6,233 nucleotides of DNA from an uncultured Clostridia bacterium (lineage in GTDB: Bacteria; Bacillota; Clostridia; Christensenellales; UBA1242). Each line of letters opens with the position of its first letter. Within the stretch, counting starts at the first letter, position 1. The notes under the pieces are model-generated. The model worked only from the letters and a program-made list of their open reading frames with translations, had not been told where the DNA came from and searched no databases. The DNA lies in NCBI GenBank assembly GCA_946612575.1, contig CAMOEU010000047.1, positions 1 to 6,233 of the forward strand, read 5' to 3'. Shown in pieces: positions 4,133 through 6,233 of the stretch. Position numbers and translations under genes: made by a program.

Positions 4133-5202
4133 AAACTGTTTCAATTGCAAATTTCAGAAACTATAAAAACCTTGATATCAAATTTGATGACAAGGTTAAT
4201 GTTTTTATTGGAAAAAATGCCCAAGGAAAAACAAATTTGCTTGAAAGCATATACTTTTGCTGCATAGGAAAAAGTTTTAAGTCTTGCAAAGATAAAGACA
4301 CAATAAAATGGGGAGAAGAAAAGGGAAGCATAAAACTTCTTGCAAAGAAAAAGTATAGAGAAGAAAAAATTGAAATCAAACTTGACAAAACAAAGAAGAA
4401 GACTGTGCTTGTAAATGGTTTGCCTATAAGAAAAATTGGAGATTTGATTGGAGAGATAAACATTGTTTTCTTTTCTCCACAAGAGCTTAAACTTGTCAGA
4501 GAAAGTCCGGACGAAAGAAGAAAGTTTATGGATATTTCAATCTCTCAAAACAACAAAAGATATTTCTACCAACTTTCAAGATATGAAAAAATTTTGGCAA
4601 ACAGAAACAAACTTCTCAAAAACAGTCAAACAATCGAAACTGTCAAAGAAACAATAGACATTTGGGATAGGGCACTTGTTATGTCTGCAAAATATATTGC
4701 TTTTGAAAGAGAAAAATTTGTCAAAGAAATCTGTCCTTATGCAGAAAAAGCAAATTTGTTTTTGAGTGAAGGAAAAGAAAACTTGAGACTTGAATATGTT
4801 TGTGGATGTGATGTCAAACTTGATGATAATTTTGAAAAAGAACTTGAGAAAAAACTTAAAAAAAATATTGAAAAAGACTTCAAATTAGGTTATACTACAC
4901 TTGGAACACATAGAGATGATATTGACATATATCTAAACGATGTTGAGGTCAAAAGTTTTGGCTCTCAAGGACAGCAAAGGACTGTTGGGCTTGCACTCAA
5001 ACTTGCCGAACTTGAAAATATGAACAACATAAACGGAGAATATCCAATTTTGCTGCTTGATGATGTCTTTTCAGAACTTGACCTTGATAGACAAAAAAGA
5101 CTTTTGAAATTTGTTTCAAGAACACAAACATTTATCACCTGTACTGATGAAAGAAAAATAGATGGAAAGTTGTTTTTCATAGAAAATGGAAATATAAAAT
5201 AA
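4123..5202 (+). CDS. recF: DNA replication and repair protein RecF
   Basis: RecF is an SMC-like ATPase that, with RecO and RecR, helps load RecA on single-stranded gaps and supports fork restart. With the ATG at 4123 the protein has 359 residues, typical of the family. Walker A is GKNAQGKT (30-37), preceded by the typical IANFRNYKNLDIKF. The ABC signature appears as GSQGQQRTVGLALKLAEL (from 280), and Walker B with the D-loop is PILLLDDVFSELD (308-320). FFSPQELKLVRESPDERRKFMD in the lobe domain is also characteristic. A GTG at 4120 directly before the ATG is an alternative start adding one residue; the family's usual MKI start favours ATG. No ribosome binding site is seen. The gene faces away from dnaA, whereas recF usually lies downstream of dnaN on the same strand. 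The next gene follows after 54 nt. Confidence 0.96.
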   Translation: MKIETVSIANFRNYKNLDIKFDDKVNVFIGKNAQGKTNLLESIYFCCIGKSFKSCKDKDTIKWGEEKGSIKLLAKKKYREEKIEIKLDKTKKKTVLVNGLPIRKIGDLIGEINIVFFSPQELKLVRESPDERRKFMDISISQNNKRYFYQLSRYEKILANRNKLLKNSQTIETVKETIDIWDRALVMSAKYIAFEREKFVKEICPYAEKANLFLSEGKENLRLEYVCGCDVKLDDNFEKELEKKLKKNIEKDFKLGYTTLGTHRDDIDIYLNDVEVKSFGSQGQQRTVGLALKLAELENMNNINGEYPILLLDDVFSELDLDRQKRLLKFVSRTQTFITCTDERKIDGKLFFIENGNIK

Positions 5203-5207
5203 TTTCT

Positions 5208-5235
5208 TTGAAAAAAAGTTTGAATATTGTATCAT
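5208..5235 (+). promoter_or_regulatory. Possible weak promoter before the CvpA-like gene
   Basis: TTGAAA (5208-5213), 16 nt, then TATCAT (5230-5235), each with one mismatch to consensus. The gap after recF shows no convincing terminator, so co-transcription with recF is equally possible. Confidence 0.35.
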
Positions 5236-5256
5236 AATTAAAAAAAGGAGAAAGTT

Positions 5257-6233
5257 ATGGAAAATGCAATAACTTGGGCGATTATAGGAGTCTTCTCACT
5301 CTTTTTGGTGATAGGTTTTCTTGTTGGAGTCATCAGAGGAATAAAAAGATCAACATTGCATATTGTGTTTGTCATAGTTTCGATAGTTTTGTCTTTCCTT
5401 TTGACAAAAACAATCACAAACTTGGTTTTGGGTATAAAAATTCCTATCAACGGAACAACTCAAACTATAAGCGAACATATTATTTCTTTTGTTGAATCAA
5501 ACTTCAATATTTCAGATTTCAAGACAGCAACAGATTTTGTTTTGGCGGTGCCAATGGCTGTTGCAAGTCCATTTGTGTTTTTTGCATTGCAAATTGTTTT
5601 GAATGGACTTTTGGGAATTGTTTATTTGATTGTTGCAAGAGTGTCTTTTGGAAAGAAGAAAGAAGATTTTGCAAAACATAAACCTTACAGAGCATATGGC
5701 GGAATTGTTGGAATTGTTGAAGGTTTGTTTGTTTTGGTTTTGACTTTCGCTCCACTCACATGTCTTGCAAAAACAGCACAAGAAGTTTTGTATGAAGAAC
5801 AAAGTTCGTCAGCTTCTAATGTCACAATTTATGAAACAGAAGAAAACAAACTTCAAACAATCGGAGAAATTGCTTCAAGCAAACTTCCTAAAGATGTTGA
5901 GAAATATATAAAACTCTACAACAACAGTGTTCTTGGAAAGGTGACAGGAGCCGCTGGAATTGACAATGTTATGTATGATTATCTTTCATCTTGCACAATA
6001 AATGGAGAAAAAATCGTTTTCAGAAAAGACCTTGTTGATACAGCAAAAACATACAACGATTTTGTTTATGTATATAATGCTTTCAATGCAAAAGATTATG
6101 ATTTTTCAGTTAAGAAATTTGTTTCTTCACTTAAGGGTTTGACTGAAACTGGATTCTTTAAAACAGTCGTTTGTGACACAATTAGAGATGCAGTTGTAAA
6201 CTTCAGCACAGTAAAAGAAGATTTGAATATCAA
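5257..6233 (+). CDS. CvpA-like multi-pass membrane protein (3' end outside window)
   Basis: The frame is open from the ATG at 5257 to the window end (325 codons, no stop). AAGGAG stands 6 nt before the start. Hydrophobic segments are at about 8-27, 33-50, 91-127 (long, perhaps two passes or a re-entrant stretch) and 149-168. The first segment ends in GFLVGVIRGIKR, and the last reads YGGIVGIVEGLFVLVLTFAP. Both resemble the start and the glycine-rich last helix of the CvpA family (the colicin V production type), whose function in Gram-positive bacteria is poorly defined. After about 170 comes a long, soluble, lysine- and asparagine-rich region of more than 150 residues, longer than in classical CvpA, which ends soon after its last helix. 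I call the family by pattern only. Its place directly after recF is usually taken by gyrB or a small gene in related bacteria. Confidence 0.7.
   Translation, partial: MENAITWAIIGVFSLFLVIGFLVGVIRGIKRSTLHIVFVIVSIVLSFLLTKTITNLVLGIKIPINGTTQTISEHIISFVESNFNISDFKTATDFVLAVPMAVASPFVFFALQIVLNGLLGIVYLIVARVSFGKKKEDFAKHKPYRAYGGIVGIVEGLFVLVLTFAPLTCLAKTAQEVLYEEQSSSASNVTIYETEENKLQTIGEIASSKLPKDVEKYIKLYNNSVLGKVTGAAGIDNVMYDYLSSCTINGEKIVFRKDLVDTAKTYNDFVYVYNAFNAKDYDFSVKKFVSSLKGLTETGFFKTVVCDTIRDAVVNFSTVKEDLNI

Noticed and set aside
1..6233. Alternative genetic code with UGA as tryptophan (Mollicutes type)
   Set aside because: Tryptophan is encoded by TGG throughout and all conserved proteins are full length under the standard code.

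Overview
This window is the replication-origin neighbourhood of an AT-rich bacterium, most likely a member of the Bacillota (Firmicutes) of the clostridial kind. That placement rests on gene content (yidC, yidD, rnpA, rpmH, dnaN, dnaA, recF), low G+C, strong AGGAG-type ribosome binding sites, textbook sigma-A promoters and a short single-copy type of DnaA. The genetic code looks standard: tryptophan is TGG, and all six completed genes end in TAA or TAG. I cannot name a genus.

Layout, left to right. Positions 1-1149 hold four tightly packed minus-strand genes: rpmH (ribosomal protein L34), rnpA (RNase P protein), yidD (membrane insertion factor) and the start of yidC (membrane insertase, cut by the window edge). 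rnpA/yidD and yidD/yidC overlap. This operon has its own perfect-consensus promoter at 1204-1232. An intrinsic terminator at 1269-1297 separates it from dnaN (beta clamp, 1305-2405, minus). A 274-bp non-coding gap (2406-2679) lies between dnaN and dnaA. It has the marks of oriC: four DnaA boxes, a 38-bp pure A/T stretch containing an 18-bp perfect palindrome, and repeats. It also carries a hairpin that looks like a dnaA terminator and an extended -10 promoter for dnaN. dnaA follows (2680-4029, minus), with a perfect TTGACA-N17-TATAAT promoter. A short divergent gap leads to recF (4123-5202, plus). Last is a CvpA-like multi-pass membrane protein (5257 to the window end, plus, incomplete).

How the genes work together. 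DnaA opens the origin in the dnaA-dnaN gap, DnaN clamps the polymerase, and RecF helps load RecA at gaps. RnpA and L34 serve tRNA processing and the ribosome, and YidD/YidC insert membrane proteins.

The main oddity is gene order. The canonical order has rpmH divergent from dnaA, followed by dnaN and recF. Here dnaA-dnaN points toward rpmH and recF is divergent from dnaA, as expected from an inversion of the dnaA-dnaN block. Other points of interest are a 14-bp tandem duplication carrying the recF start codon, a possibly leaderless recF transcript, and a TTGTGAT word that recurs in several promoters and the origin. I see no mobile element, CRISPR array, tRNA, rRNA or clearly new biological system; the interest lies in the architecture of the origin.
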